DNA of 64,000 nucleotides from Lineus longissimus (taxonomy: Eukaryota; Nemertea; Pilidiophora; Heteronemertea; Lineidae). This document shows, piece by piece, positions 21,801 through 33,995 of the stretch (position 1 is the stretch's first letter; each line of letters starts with the position of its first letter). The DNA is taken from positions 4,404,001 through 4,468,000 of the forward strand of contig NC_088316.1 in NCBI RefSeq assembly GCF_910592395.1, in the 5' to 3' direction. Made by a program: the position numbers and the translations under genes. Under the pieces are notes generated by a model, which saw only the letters and a list, made by a program, of their open reading frames with translations, made no database searches and had not been told where the DNA came from.

Positions 21801-23587
21801 AACTTTGGGAAGTATGGTAGATATGAATGTCTGGAAAAGTTACCCATCTCAATTGAATCAAATCAAAAGTGCAACCAAGCGAAAAACCCATAACCATAGA
21901 CGTTGCCAGAATTTCTAGGCATGCTAGAGGGGATGTTGTTTTGCCCAAGGGAGGGGCATTTTTTGAAAATTAAGGGATTTTTGCAGTCAATTTTAGAGAT
22001 TTTTTTCCAAAGAGGAAGGGACTGTTTGCATCCCCGGCTCCCCTTGCTTACACCTTAAGTCCCAAGCACCCTAACTCTGACACAAAAATCTTCCTGGCTG
22101 CCCCTCGTCATGTGAGCTATCATTTACATTTGTTTCGGTATTTTTAAGTTTATTGAGAAGTTCTATAATGGAATTGCAATCATGCAGAAATAAACCAATT
22201 TCATATCTTGCATCAAATTTATCAAAAGGTTGGAATCAGTGACAAGGTTTGTAGGGTGCCTTGAACTATGTGCTCAATTCCTGCACCCAGAGGAGGGTCA
22301 CACAGTTCATTGCCAATATCCGGCCATGAATACCAATATTCATAATTTTCACACCTTGTCCACTGCGCTAATGGTATTGGTCACCTCGAACATCAATTCA
22401 TAACTTAACTGCAATTTCCTTGCTACACGGGTTCAGGTGCAAATTGGTTCATGCTCTGAATGGAAATGGCCAAATCAATGATTTGACAACAAATGTCCGC
22501 AATTCACGACAATTTACCATTTGATAATGTGAGGTTGAATTCGTTGGTCACTGAACTTATTAAGACCACAACATGTTTCTAATTTCCTTGCCATGTTTTT
22601 GCATGCCTTCATGGTTTTCAGTGGATGACATGGCAAGTTTCATCACACTTACAACAAATTTGACAATTTTGAATCAAGGATAGTGAAATGTTTTGGGCAC
22701 TACGGACGCTATGCTGATTTGGTAGCAAATGTCTAGATTTCTTGACAACCAAAAGTAGTGATTTGCTAGGCATGTTCCCTGCAATAAATGCCTTCGTGGT
22801 TTGAATGCAAATGGGTGTATCAATGGGTGACATGGCACATTTCTCTCTCATCCAATTTGAAGTAGATATTGAATGCTTTCATCATGGGCTTATGGTTGGG
22901 CCATCAATGAGAACTGTGATTGCATTGGCTTTTTTCTAATGCCTCCAATGTTTACATACAGAGACCCAATCGCAGAATTACATGGCAAAATTTCCTTAAT
23001 GTCATCAAAATGAAAGATTGCAGGATACAGTAAAGATTGTCAAATGTTTTGCCACACTAGCGGTCGTGCTAATGAGGTATATATCATATCAATGGCCAAT
23101 TTACTTTATCCTAGAATGGTTATAACATCATGCTTTGCGTAAATATCAGCAACAAATATTTTTTTCTTCACTGAGTTATCTACGATAAAAGATATCATTA
23201 TAATGAATCATCTTCTGATCATTCTCAAAATCATCGACTCTTCAGACGAATAATCTGAGAAAAATGTTATTGGTCAACTCAGTCGGTAGAAATACCCCCA
23301 AAGATGACAATCTGTGTGGCAGAGCGGATGTTGTAGTCTCCTCTCAACCAAACCAAGAGATTTGTTCACGTGTTGTGACGGCAAATCAGAGCCAGGCCAA
23401 AGGGAAAAAAACACGGAAAAACTTTCTTAGAAATCGTCTGCATCTGGCAAAGGTGGTCTCAACACAGCTGTGGCATATTTGCGCCAAAGTTTTGCACTTT
23501 CCTTTGTTTATTGAACCCAATATAGCGTTTATTGATAGGTAATTTGCTTAAGGAGATGTTTTTTTCAGGGTCTACCTTTGGTGGGTC
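21801..23587. other. no gene; faint degenerate repeats
   Basis: Between about 22440 and 22860 phrases such as ACAAATGTC, GCCTTCATGGTTT / GCCTTCGTGGTTT and GATGACATGGCA / GGTGACATGGCA recur at irregular spacing, which suggests an old tandem array. An open stretch of 92 codons at 23264-23542 has no recognisable domain. Confidence 0.45.
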
Positions 23588-23828
23588 TTAAAGGGGTACG
23601 CCGTTCGTAATTACTTGTGGTCCAGTTAAATAGAAATCCACAAACACACAATGCCGTAGTGCAGTTATTGTGATAACAAATTTCTTTAAACTTGGTATTC
23701 ATAGTATATGTATATCAGTCTACACAACGGCAATGTTGAAAATTTATATTTAGTATGTATTTTTGACTTGGACTTTTTAAAATTCAATTACAAATTCAAA
23801 ATTCTTAACAAACGACGTAGGCCTTTAA
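23588..23828 (+). mobile_element. family A TTAA-MITE, complete (241 bp)
   Basis: The best-preserved copy. It begins TTAAAGGGGTACGCCGTTCG and ends AAACGACGTAGGCCTTTAA, so TTAA sits at both borders and the ends are inverted over TTAAAGG..TACG.CGTT. TTAA borders suggest a piggyBac-type target preference (inference from family knowledge). The interior is AT-rich with a conserved AATGCCGTAGTGCAGTTATT block. Eight other copies or fragments occur in this window in both orientations. Confidence 0.88.
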
Positions 23829-24160
23829 TGGACATAATGAAATTCATCTTACTCTGGCAGGTGAATGGGCAGGTTTATTGGAAAGCAGTTACATTAAGTT
23901 AGTTCCAGAAGTTAATTAGGGACAGTAGTCATCTTGCCAATACCTGCAGATCAATTATAAGCAGCACTGATCAGACATTTTATTCATAAACCCTACTCAG
24001 TTGATTGCAGTGGGGGTTATTTCCGTAACAAGACAAAAATGTTATTGTGACTATTTTGATTGAAAAAAGAACTGATCGATATTACATCTTAAAATTGGCA
24101 ACCGAAATGCTTAATCAATCATACTTTATTGAGTAACCATATGAAGATGCTCGCAATATA
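23829..24160. other. no feature recognised
   Basis: Spacer between two family A copies. Confidence 0.5.
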
Positions 24161-24399
24161 TTAAAGGGGAAGCCAATTTGTGTTCATTGTCTTAACTGGT
24201 GGCTCAAGAAAATAGAAATACACAATGCTGTGGTGCAGTTATTATTCATGCAAATTTGCTGAAACTTGGTAATTATAGTATTTGTATATGCGTCTACACA
24301 ACAGGATTGCAATTTATATTCAGTGCATAACTCACAAACAGAAACATTCAAATTCTAGTTCAAGTTTCAAATTTTTGAATAAACGCTGTGGGCCCTTCA
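24161..24399 (+). mobile_element. family A TTAA-MITE
   Basis: Starts TTAAAGGGGAAGCCAATTTG, runs through AATGCTGTGGTGCAGTTATT and CTACACAACAGGATTGC, and ends AAACGCTGTGGGCCCTTCAG. The right TTAA is lost. More diverged than the copy 330 bp upstream. Confidence 0.82.
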
Positions 24400-25562
24400 G
24401 GAGAGCTACACCACAAATCTTTCATCTTGAAGGTACAGTTCCAGCAACAGTTCCCAATCAATAACAATCGCTTGACTAGTCTTGCTGACATCTCTGATTG
24501 ATGATACTGCCAAGAAACAATGTAGATAATCAAATCAATGGTTTGGTGATGGAACGATAAGACACACTGCCACAGTCTGGTCGGCCCCGGGTAATCTTGG
24601 TGTTGTCAGACACTATTGATGTAACACTAGATCTAAAATCATTGAACCTTGGAAATGCTACGTTTGTTGTAGTCTTGCTTTATGTTTTTCTTCTTCTTCT
24701 TCTACTTTCAGATTAGGTAGCAATCGGAACCTCAGTTTGGCAAACAAAATCTGCTGCTTGCTGCAGATCTTCAGCAGTTCCTAAAAGCTTCGTCTTCAGT
24801 GACTCTGGTTTCTGCCAAAAGTCCTGTCCTCTTTTCATCAGAGGTCAAATCTATCCAATGTGTCTAGGCATTATGTCGGCAATTGCAGGAAGCGGTTGGA
24901 TGGAGCCAAAGCCTCTTTAGCTGCAGGTGAAGTCTGAAGTGCCCTAGCTATCCAGTTGATATTATCGAGATATGGCCTTTTCTATGAAGTTGGTGAAAGC
25001 TTCAGTCTTTATAGTCGTTTGAAAATAAAACTTTTAAAGTTTGCCTAAACTAATCATTGTAAAGTTGCACACTTGATATTTTCTAAACCTGCATCTAAAT
25101 GTACTGGTAGCCAGGGCAAAGATGGCATCAAAAACAGACTTAGGAAAGCCAATAAACATGATAAAAGACAGTCGGCAACAAGCTTCCCTGCTTATATTGC
25201 CAATATAGGCAATATGAAGACAGTATATCGAGCAAAAACGGAGACATTACCAATAATCTGTATCGGGTGAAATATCCTGGGAATATGAAGCCTTCTTTCT
25301 AGTAATTGGCGATCCTGCCTTTCCAGAGGATCATATCGTAAAAACACATCATCAAGAAAGTATCCTTTTGCGACGGAATTACTGGGACCTGTATTGGCTA
25401 CTGATAGAAGGGACGCAGAAAACCAATTCGCTCTTGTCTTGGGTCGAATTTAAGGAGGCTAATGTTCAGTCTCTCTGTTTTGAGTTGGAGGAAAAACCAA
25501 TTTGAAATTAGTTTTTCGAAACTTCTCTATTGTCTGATAAAACTTTAAGTGCCTCAATTTAA
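24400..25562. other. no gene; small TTC run
   Basis: A (TTC)5 run lies at 24688-24702. Otherwise no supported feature. Confidence 0.5.
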
Positions 25563-25640
25563 TACTGTAAACCACCAAATATTTGCACCATTTATCTGTG
25601 CTACTGGTAAAACATTTTCTTTCTCAATTTCGATATTTAG
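25563..25640 (+). repeat. decayed MITE end, TACTGTAAACC family
   Basis: TACTGTAAACCACCAAATATTT matches the start at 1601 (TACTGTAAACCACCGAATTT). The homology fades after about 70 bp. Confidence 0.4.
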
Positions 25641-26054
25641 CACATCACAAAATATTGAAAAAGATACACTGAATCATTGCATTTCTGACAATAGGTAGCG
25701 TGGTATCCAGCATCAAAATGCCACTTTTCTTTGTACTCGCTCTTGCACTTGGATCAAAATCTGAACCCCTATAGTGACAAACCCATGTCTCGGTCAAGCC
25801 AAACAAATAAACCAATGAATCATCTTGCAGCATCCCAACATAATAAAGATCTATTGTTCTAACATAATAATGGATGAAAATCATCAATAATACAATTAAT
25901 GGTGCGACACTCAGTTCCCTGCAGATTATGAAGGACAACCATGGAACACTTATTCAGTCTCCTAGGGGGGTCTTCAATGTATTATTGCGGGTTTTATACT
26001 TAAGAGAAATATCAGTTTATACCAAAGAAATGGTCAAAGGTCAATGAGTGTGGT
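25641..26054. other. no gene recognised
   Basis: A 97-codon minus-strand open stretch (25645-25938) has no recognised domain. Unique-looking. Confidence 0.45.
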
Positions 26055-26056
26055 TA

Positions 26057-26280
26057 CTCTAGTTTCACTGATCTAAGACCGGTTGATTTTTTAATTTCAA
26101 TGAAACTGACACAAAAGCAATGTTGATACATGACGAAATAACAATCGGGTAAATAGGTGTCGCCGCAACCCATTTTTTATCCAAATCGAACAGTTGAATG
26201 GCATCGAACGCCCATGTGCTCATTTTTGGGCACGACTTGAATATTCAGATTATTCAGCTCTTAGATTTGTGAAACTAGAG
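26057..26280. mobile_element. family I MITE with TA duplication, 224 bp
   Basis: The left end CTCTAGTTTCACTGATCTAAG and the right end (complement) CTCTAGTTTCACAAATCTAAG form 21-bp inverted repeats with two mismatches. TA flanks both sides (26055-26056 and 26281-26282), as in Tc1/mariner-type insertions. No coding capacity. Solo-looking ends in the same orientation occur at 46971, 47598 and 47935, and a degraded one near 56100. Confidence 0.8.
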
Positions 26281-26427
26281 TATATTTCATAAAGGGATGA
26301 AATCAAACTAACACCATTTAATGATATCTCAAGGTTTACTCCATCAGAACATGTACCTTGTACAATGTACTACACTCCTACCAAGTGCAGGTAATCCGCG
26401 ATAAATCAAATCCAGATCTAAAACGTG

Positions 26428-26649
26428 TTAAAGGGACAATATAGGAGGCAGCTAGGCAGGCAAGATCAAGTTACACAAAGTCGCCAATTGGGGTCTCTCA
26501 GATCTCATAGTACGTCGAAATTATTCACACTTGTACGAGGAATATATTTAGTGCTGAACCTGACATGACCCATGGCCCTTACTGTGTATATTAGTCACCT
26601 GAAAATGGCCAAATTAGCCCCTCTGCTCCTGCCTATAGTCCCCCTTTAA
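26428..26649 (+). mobile_element. family B TTAA-MITE, 222 bp
   Basis: Bounded by TTAA on both sides (26428-26431 and 26646-26649), with ends TTAAAGGGACAATATAGG and, on the opposite strand, TTAAAGGGGGACTATAGG. The inverted repeat continues into GCAG. The interior holds AGTTACACAAAGTCGCC. No coding capacity. TTAA borders fit a piggyBac-type mechanism. Another copy begins at 63938 and runs off the window. Confidence 0.85.
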
Positions 26650-26883
26650 CACATTTAGCTTGAATCAAGCAGACAAATGAAACAAACCGCCACTTCCTCC
26701 AAGCCTGATCCCTTGTTTCCGAACATAGTAAAGTAAGCACACGCTTTCCTTTAGTCCAGACAGGAACATACGAGCATATGAACATACAAGGTGATATTAA
26801 TGATCGATTCGATTTGGACACCGGTAGCGCTCTGTCATCATCATATTGCCATTATTGACACAACAGGACAAACTGACTGGGTC
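26650..26883. other. no feature recognised
   Basis: Short unique spacer. Confidence 0.5.
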
Positions 26884-27330
26884 GGCTGATGATAATACTA
26901 ATGCCTGGTTGACCCAAGGCATGGTCAGGGAAGTGTCGCTTTTACATTTATTTGGTCAGCTGATGGTACTATCAATGCCTGGTTGATCCAAGACATGGCC
27001 AGGGTGGAAAGAGAGGGGGAATGAGAACTTGCCATCAGCTGCTGATGCTACCAATGCCTGGTTGACCCAAGGCATGTTCTGCGTTGAAACCGAAAGGGGA
27101 CTTTGGCTTTGACAATGACTGGGTCTGTTGTTACTGCCAATGCCCGGTTGATCCCACACAAGGTAAAAGTCAAAATCGAGTGGGGCCTGCAGCTTTGACA
27201 GTGACTGGGTTGGCTGAAGCATGCCGGTCTGAGACTTGGCCGAGGATGAAGAGAAGGGGACTGAGAATTTGACACAGATTGGTTTCTGTTAGATGTTTAT
27301 ACTGCTAATACATGGCTAGTCCAAGACTAG
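26884..27330 (+). repeat. degenerate tandem repeat, about 75-87 bp unit
   Basis: The phrase GCTGATG-TACTA-CAATGCC + TGGTTGACCCAAGGCATGG recurs with landmarks near 26884, 26957, 27038, 27123 and 27210, with a last faint unit near 27290. Spacings of 73 to 87 bp and many substitutions show an old array. TGACAATGACTGGGT phrases between units also repeat. Open frames here change frame between units, so I do not read it as coding. Confidence 0.75.
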
Positions 27331-30234
27331 GTGGGGTTGAACAGGCTGACTTAAGTTAAATATCACAACAAATCTTTAAAGAGCACATTTTGTAATGTCA
27401 CCAAGTTAAAAGTACACTAATATCAGAAGGCAAGTGGAATTCAATTGGAACACTTGGCCTTGGGTTGATGCAGAGTTCTGATATTTGACACAGGGAATTA
27501 TTACCGAATCAACACTGGCCAATCTCTTGGGGCCCTCTGGTGACAGTGTGGACACCGTCTACGCGAAGGCGCTAATTGTCTTGGCAGGACAAAGGGAGGC
27601 TGACCATCAGATAGGGATGGGTGTGATTAGAGATGATTGCTGGACAGGTGGACGAGTTCACATGATTCATGATAAATCTGTGACAATTGTATTATTGACC
27701 TATAAAGCCGCAGATTCTGTGGTTAGTCATTATTGTATTGCATTTTGTTACTTGAATCTGCAGAAAAGCAGATTTAGACCAAATGAAGTTTGTCTTCTTC
27801 TTTTAATTTTAGGGCATATCACCATAATTTCTAGAATAGTTCTATAGTGTATAGGCAAAATGATTCTGACTTTCTCTGAGAAAGAAATTGATAGTGTCAA
27901 CTGCGAAGTGTTCTTGCCTCTTTATTCTTGTAACTTGCAAAAACTTATGACAACATTCGCAAAATCAAGCTGGGATATTTACAAAATCTGTAAAAATAAA
28001 ACACTCTAAAATATTTGGCAGTTTAGAGTATACATGATTTCTTTAGCTTTCTATAGATTCCATAATCTGTGTTTCTTTTGTTATTCCATCAATAGATATA
28101 TGGAAAATAACAAAAATAAAACCTTGTCATTAACATTCTTGATTTTCATGACACAAATGCAAAAATACCCCAATAAACCCGAGACAAGTAGTTCTATTTT
28201 ACGATCAATCCACAATAAACTTGATGCAACACTGCCAAACATTCTAAGAAACATGATATATTTGCATGATTTTTCCTCATAAAAAGACGCAACAAATTGC
28301 CCTTGACATCTCCAAACATGAACTTGAAAGAAGCCAATATCATCTCGGCAAGAAGATGACAGGACTTCATTTACAATTTTTGTGTACGTGGGTGTTCTGT
28401 AAACACTGCAGAAGACTAAACACCAATTTTTCCAACACACCAATCAAACAACATTGACCAGAAATATTGCACATCATACACTGAAGAATGTACACAAAAT
28501 GTATACAAAGTTAGCATGAATTGGACAAAACCGATCTGGCGACAGGCTGCATGGCATACATTCCACCATAACCTGTAGAAATCCCCTGTACAGTCGTGTG
28601 TACATTCATACAGAAGATGTATCTTTGACTAATTCACCGTGAAAAACGGTATTTGACTTTTTATGATCATCATTTAATACGGAGGTTCAAATGATTTTAT
28701 GGTGTCAGAGTGACTCCCATGTTTACTCACACACAAACCTCACTTGAGATTGGTCTGCCAAATGCAAGCAATATTTCAGTATGTACCTAACAAACTCTCA
28801 TCTCACATGATATTGCCAATAAAGTAATAAAGGCACTACTGTTCCTTCTTTATGTTTACATTGGCCTAATGTACTGTCTTGATCTGAAGTAAATTGTAAC
28901 AATTGTTTGAGATAATAGATGTGATGGGGACTACTGATTGAGAATGAGAAATATTATGTTCAAAGTCTGTTTAATTTATTGACTCCATGTTCCAAGGGGT
29001 TATTTTTTGTGAGAGCAGATCAAGCAGTTCGCATGACAATGAATTAAGCAGCCTCCTTACGCAGGATTAGAAGTCAATATTTGATGACTTGATTCCGTCC
29101 CTGCTTGAATAGGCCGCCATTGCCTTGGAATTGCTAAGGCTTAAGACCATTTCCTTTTCAAAAAACTTTTAGGCACTCAAGTCTAGTTTGTGACATGGTT
29201 GCAAGGATACATTAAAAGATTTTATTCAAAACTATACATTTTTGTAATTTCATCCCAAGAGTGAGAATGAATCTGTGGTCCCGGCCATTTTAAGTCTGAT
29301 TATACTACGCAATCGCAATCTATAATGTACAGTGACATCACAACATGGTTTAATACTGGTAGAAAGAATATGCTTGAATGTTATGTCGGCTTTGGAGAAT
29401 GTGAAGCTTTCTTATCTTCCCAAGCTGGCTTCCCTCTGCATCATAAGGTTTGTTAAGACATATCAAGATACCAGCAACATTGCCTCAAGGCTGATAGCGG
29501 TTTAATGATGACACTAAATGACATCTGAGTCCGCTGAAAATCCGCTTCTGGGAAGATCACAAGATTGTCTGGAAACAAATATTTAGCTTTGAGCGCCTTG
29601 ACTTGAGTGGTACAAGCTGCGACGACAAGATATTGATCAGTTTCTTTGATTGATGGTTGTCACCAACAAACCATAAGAGGAACGTATGCTGGCATATTAT
29701 GGGAGTTTTCTGATACAACTATTTAACCTGTGTAAATATTGGGTATTTTGTACCACAGAGCCATAGGCCTACTTCAAAATCATTTTGGCATTTTGTGTTT
29801 CTATTTTCCTGAGATACCACTATTGCGTACAATGAACACAAATGATATACATGTAAACCATTAACTCGTCTCCTGGAATTAAAATATTTCTAACACCATA
29901 TCACTTCAATCCCTAGCTGGAAAAAATCCTAAGCAATCAGTCGATTTTTTTCTGAAGAAACAAAGCACTTTGAATTGTGTGTCATTAAAATTCCTCGCAT
30001 TCTGTCCCAGCGGGTTTGTTACCTTACAAACCATTCAGGGTATGCTCTAATCAATGATACACAGGAGTCTGGAATGATGTTTTGTAATTACTGTGACACT
30101 CACTGGGGAATCGATTATTCTGATGAAAAAATTGAAGTGGAGATAAGAGGGTTGAGGAAAGGGGTCAGATTATTCAGGTGATCTGAAATGGTGTTTTTTA
30201 GTTCCTTAACTTTATATATTGCAACATCAATCAT
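27331..30234. other. long stretch without recognised features
   Basis: About 2.9 kb of AT-rich sequence. Open stretches of 120 codons at 27485-27847 (+) and 28081-28443 (-) show no domain I know and no exon context. Confidence 0.5.
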
Positions 30235-30450
30235 CCTAGCTTCAGGTCGTAATGATGACTGTATTAAAACATCAACCTGGCATTGGATCAAAACGATGAC
30301 CATATCAAAGTCTCAACTGTTACACCTATCTTACAATGTCAACCTAGCTTCAGGTCGTAATGATGATCCCATCAAAGCATCAATTACAACTTGATCTCTT
30401 GCAATGTCAACAACCTAGCTTTGCATGGAAATATTCGCTCAGGGTAAAGA
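30235..30450 (+). repeat. ~107-bp duplication
   Basis: CCTAGCTTCAGGTCGTAATG + ATGA occurs at about 30236 and again at about 30343, followed by similar AAAACATCAA / AAAGCATCAA text. A third faint ACAACCTAGCTT occurs near 30408. Looks like a two- to three-unit diverged tandem repeat. Confidence 0.65.
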
Positions 30451-32773
30451 GAACGTTCTTCTTTTTCAGATCTGCAATTGGCCAACCTTTCTCCATGTTT
30501 TCCAAGATGACTGTTCATGTTTACGTCTTGTACCAGAACAAAACACCAGCTGAGGCATCTCAGATCAAAGATGATAGAAACCATTCTTACTTCTGCTGTA
30601 TTCACTCTCATGTTCACTCCAGGAAAGCCTTGTACCGACTATAAAACAGGGATCGCTTGGAGCCAAATTACAATGTATCAGCAAAATACTGATTGAACAG
30701 GTTGAGTTAACTGTAAAAGCCAAATTATGGCATCTATTTATTTTTGGGTTACGCAAACATTTCTGATCAAATGTAATTCTCAATTTTTAAAAATTTTTGC
30801 AGATTACAATAAACAAACATGATCAGAATATTTTTGCTCATCCTTGTCTCTATAATCCTCAAACAATGAATAGAGTCATGCCCTCTATCTACATGACAAA
30901 AATCACAAGATCTGTGATTTTGCACACATCCCTGCGAAACAGTCGCCCTTCTAAGGTTACCATCTCAAAATGACCAAAAGATCATAAAATTCTCACATGG
31001 CGGGTTCTTCTTTGTCCACACTAATCTTGACAGTAGAAGAATGTAGCTGGCCACTTTACCATCAGGCTCATCGATTCTGCAATCCTGCTATCATGTCACA
31101 ACAAAAAATATGACTTGGTTCATCGGAAACCAATGCAAGGGTTCATTGGAAACCAATTCACAGAAGGTCAGAGGGCGCTGAGAAGACAGTCCTGTGGATA
31201 TCAGTTTCTGTTGGTCGGTTGAACTAGTACCTCATTGGCCTGCAATAGAGATATCATGTGACCTGTCACAGCAAAACCGGGCATGAGCCTAAATTACAAC
31301 TACAGGAGTAACAGAAAAAGCTGATGTACTCAAGATTTTATAAAATGCAGTCAACAGTGAAACGGTTTTTATGTTTACTCCAGAACAGGTTGTAGTGGCA
31401 AAAACTACAAGTGTACCAGAGCTGAAACCACCACGAAGGTAGGCCTATAAAATAACTTTCACTTCGAGATCTGGTATCCATTTGACTCAGGTTCAAGTCG
31501 TGACTACAAATCTACCACAGCTGAAAGCAGCATGATTCGAAATGGATTATACTCTGGCAAAATATCAAGCAAATTGTAAATAAAGAGATTTCTTTCAAAA
31601 TTTTTGAGATATACCAAAGAATGACCTTGGAGGCCACCTAATCTGGTAATAGCGAGAGTATGGCTAATGTTCAACCCTGGAACACAAAAACATGAATCAG
31701 CTATATCCGAAACCACTGCCATAGATAAAGAACAGAAGATGAGTCAATGCGGACAAGATAACGTCGTTATCTAGTCTCCTATCCGATGATGCCAATACTC
31801 GGCCAATAAGTGACAGATGGATGAACAATTAGATAATTAGTGTGAGAAAAATAACGTATTTGATGCGGTTGGTTTCCTCGCTTAGTTGCAACTATTTCAT
31901 TAGCGTTATGTTATCATTTCTTACGATTGCTGATGCCAGTCAACCGTGGCGAGGTGATGAAAACAATTTGTAATGAAGCTATCAGAGCTATCAAAGGAAA
32001 ACTATCCCTGATAGGTATCATGAGAATGCAAAGAGAGAAACAAAGAAATGATAACAATGATATAATTTTCACACTAAAAAGCACTTTTTTATGTTAACCT
32101 TGCCAAAAGTGCTTTTTCCACTCCCAATGTTAGATTTAATTCCACGAGAAACATCTTGAACTTTAGTACAAATCTGCAGTTGATGACATCATTGACAGCA
32201 AAAGCTATTTCTTTTGACCCCGATTCTACTTTTTTTCTCCAAAAGCATTCTTCATCAAATCACTGTGCTCTTACAACTGAACAAATTTCAAAATGTAATT
32301 TTTTTACAAATTCACTCTGTCATCTGATCATACAAATAAGGCTGATGCTATTCCACTGCAAATGTAATGGTGTTTTTGGTACTTTCAGTTCAAAATTTTC
32401 AAACTGTCCGCATATGGAACCAAAGGATGTTGGCCTTTTTATCACCGCCAAGACTGGGGAAGGGGCTTGTTTGTAAAGCATTGCTAAACGAACATGTAAA
32501 CAACCAAATTATAGAAAGCCTCTCCGAATTCCTGCCAAGGGGCTAATCCTGCTACCCCTGGCAGAAATGCTGTCAGTAAAGTATAGATAAATGTACATGT
32601 AAACAAGGCAGGCAAGTCTAAAAGTGTTGATTTGCGGCGAATAAACAGAGATGTCTGCCACCACAGGGCAGTAAGCTACCAACCAGGGTCATCCTGTGGT
32701 CAAACGGGTAACTGGTGGTAAGATCTTGATAAGCTGGGCTCTTGATTGATTTCATATTGATGATGGAGTTCAA
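30451..32773. other. long stretch without recognised features
   Basis: About 2.3 kb. A 106-codon open stretch at 32156-32476 lacks a known domain. Short phrases such as CCAGAGCTGAAA / CCACAGCTGAAA near 31420 and 31512 repeat but are too brief to classify. Confidence 0.5.
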
Positions 32774-32887
32774 GGTTGAACATAGGCAGCATCATTTTGG
32801 CTAAAACGTGAAATTCTGCAGTAATTAGAACTTTTTGAAAATAAAGAGAATGTCCATTTAAAACACTGGGGGCTGTTCTCTGGAAAA
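32774..32887 (+). mobile_element. family C foldback, copy 3, left half
   Basis: CATCATTTTGGCTAAAACGTG, AGTAATTAGAACTTTTTG and GGGGGCTGTTCTCTGGAAAA match the left arm and centre of family C. It is cut at 32887/32888 by a satellite-bearing element and resumes at 33996. Confidence 0.7.
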
Positions 32888-32999
32888 TGAAATGGCCAGG
32901 GCCATTGTGCTCACCTCATGTGGAGGAAAGATGGATAAAGAGCATGGTATTGTGTCATGTAGTGTTAGGTTTGATGTAGGTCCAAGCAATTACAATTTC

Positions 33000-33910
33000 C
33001 CCAAAATGGCCAATTTACAGTACATTCGACCTCTGTGACCTTGAAAAGTAGGTCAAATCAAAGAAGACCCGGGTGACACATTGAATGGTTGTTAGAATTA
33101 GATGTACCTATGATATAAAATTGGTGCCAATCAGGCAAGTAATTACTAGGAATAATGGCATTTTGAAGAATTTAGGATTTGGCCCCCTCCCTGGAGGCCA
33201 AACGGCAAATCAGATCACACCAAACTTCGGTACCTGAGATCAACTGACCAAGGGGTACATGTGTACTTAATTTGTGATCAATAGTCATTGCAGTTAAGAA
33301 ACGTGCCATAGTTACGGCCTGACGGCCAATTTACGCCATTTGACCTCTGTGACCTTGACAAGAAGGTCAAATTAAAAACCTGTGTGACATATACTGTATG
33401 GTGGTTAGATGTACCCATGATATCAAATTGGTGGCAATCGGGCAAGAAGTTAAGGAATAATCAAATTTTTAAGGTTTTTGGATTTTGCCCCCTGGTGGTC
33501 AAGTGGTGAATCATATTGGACCAAACTTCGGTCCCTGAGATCACCTGACTAAGGGGTAAATGTGTACCAAATTTGGGATCAATAGTCATTGCAGTTTAGA
33601 AACGTGCCATCGTTACATCCTAACGGCCAATTTACACCATTTGACCTCTGTGACCTTGAAAAGTAGGTCAAATCAAAAACCCGTACGATATGTGATGTAT
33701 CCTTGCTAGGAGTACCTACCATAAAATTGTTATTGAAAACCGATCATTAATAAGAGACATATCACACTTTTTATGTTTTAAGTTTTAGCCCCCTGGTGGC
33801 CAAGTCATGAATCAGACCGGACCGAAATTCAGTGTCAGAGTACCTCTGACCTAGGGGGTCATGTGTACAAAGTTTCAGGTTCATAGCACAAGCGGTTAAG
33901 AAACGTGCCA
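33000..33910 (+). repeat. ~300-bp satellite array, three monomers, two subfamilies
   Basis: TGACCTTG landmarks lie at 33036, 33350 and 33651 (spacing 314 and 301). The first two monomers form one subfamily (GATGTACC-ATGATAT-AAATTGG, GATCAATAGTCATTGCAG). The third belongs to the subfamily of the 19-20 kb array (GTGATGTATCCTTGCTAGG, GAGTACCTACCATAAAA). So element copies exchange or retain mixed monomer types. Confidence 0.88.
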
Positions 33911-33921
33911 CACAGGATACG

Positions 33922-33958
33922 GACGACGACGGACGACGACGACGACGACGACGACGGA
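33922..33958 (+). repeat. GAC-rich run
   Basis: GGACGACGACGGACGACGAC and continuing GAC units, in the same position relative to the element's right end as the GAC/GCC run at 20341-20390. Confidence 0.88.
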
Positions 33959-33995
33959 CACAGGGCTATCGTATAGACTCCCCTAACGGTGAGCC

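Larger units (their letters stand above)
32888..33995 (+). mobile_element. Helitron/Helentron-like satellite-bearing element, 1.1 kb
   Basis: Has the same ends as 18698-20424: TGAAATGGCCAGGGCCATTG with GTGCTCACC at left; a GAC run, GGGCTATCGTATAGACTCCC and ACGGTGAGCC at right. It contains three ~300-bp monomers instead of five. The host is a family C foldback whose two halves rejoin across the element as GGAAAA / CAAAGAAGAGACTCCC with no duplicated target bases, which fits Helitron-type integration. It carries no coding sequence. Confidence 0.62.
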
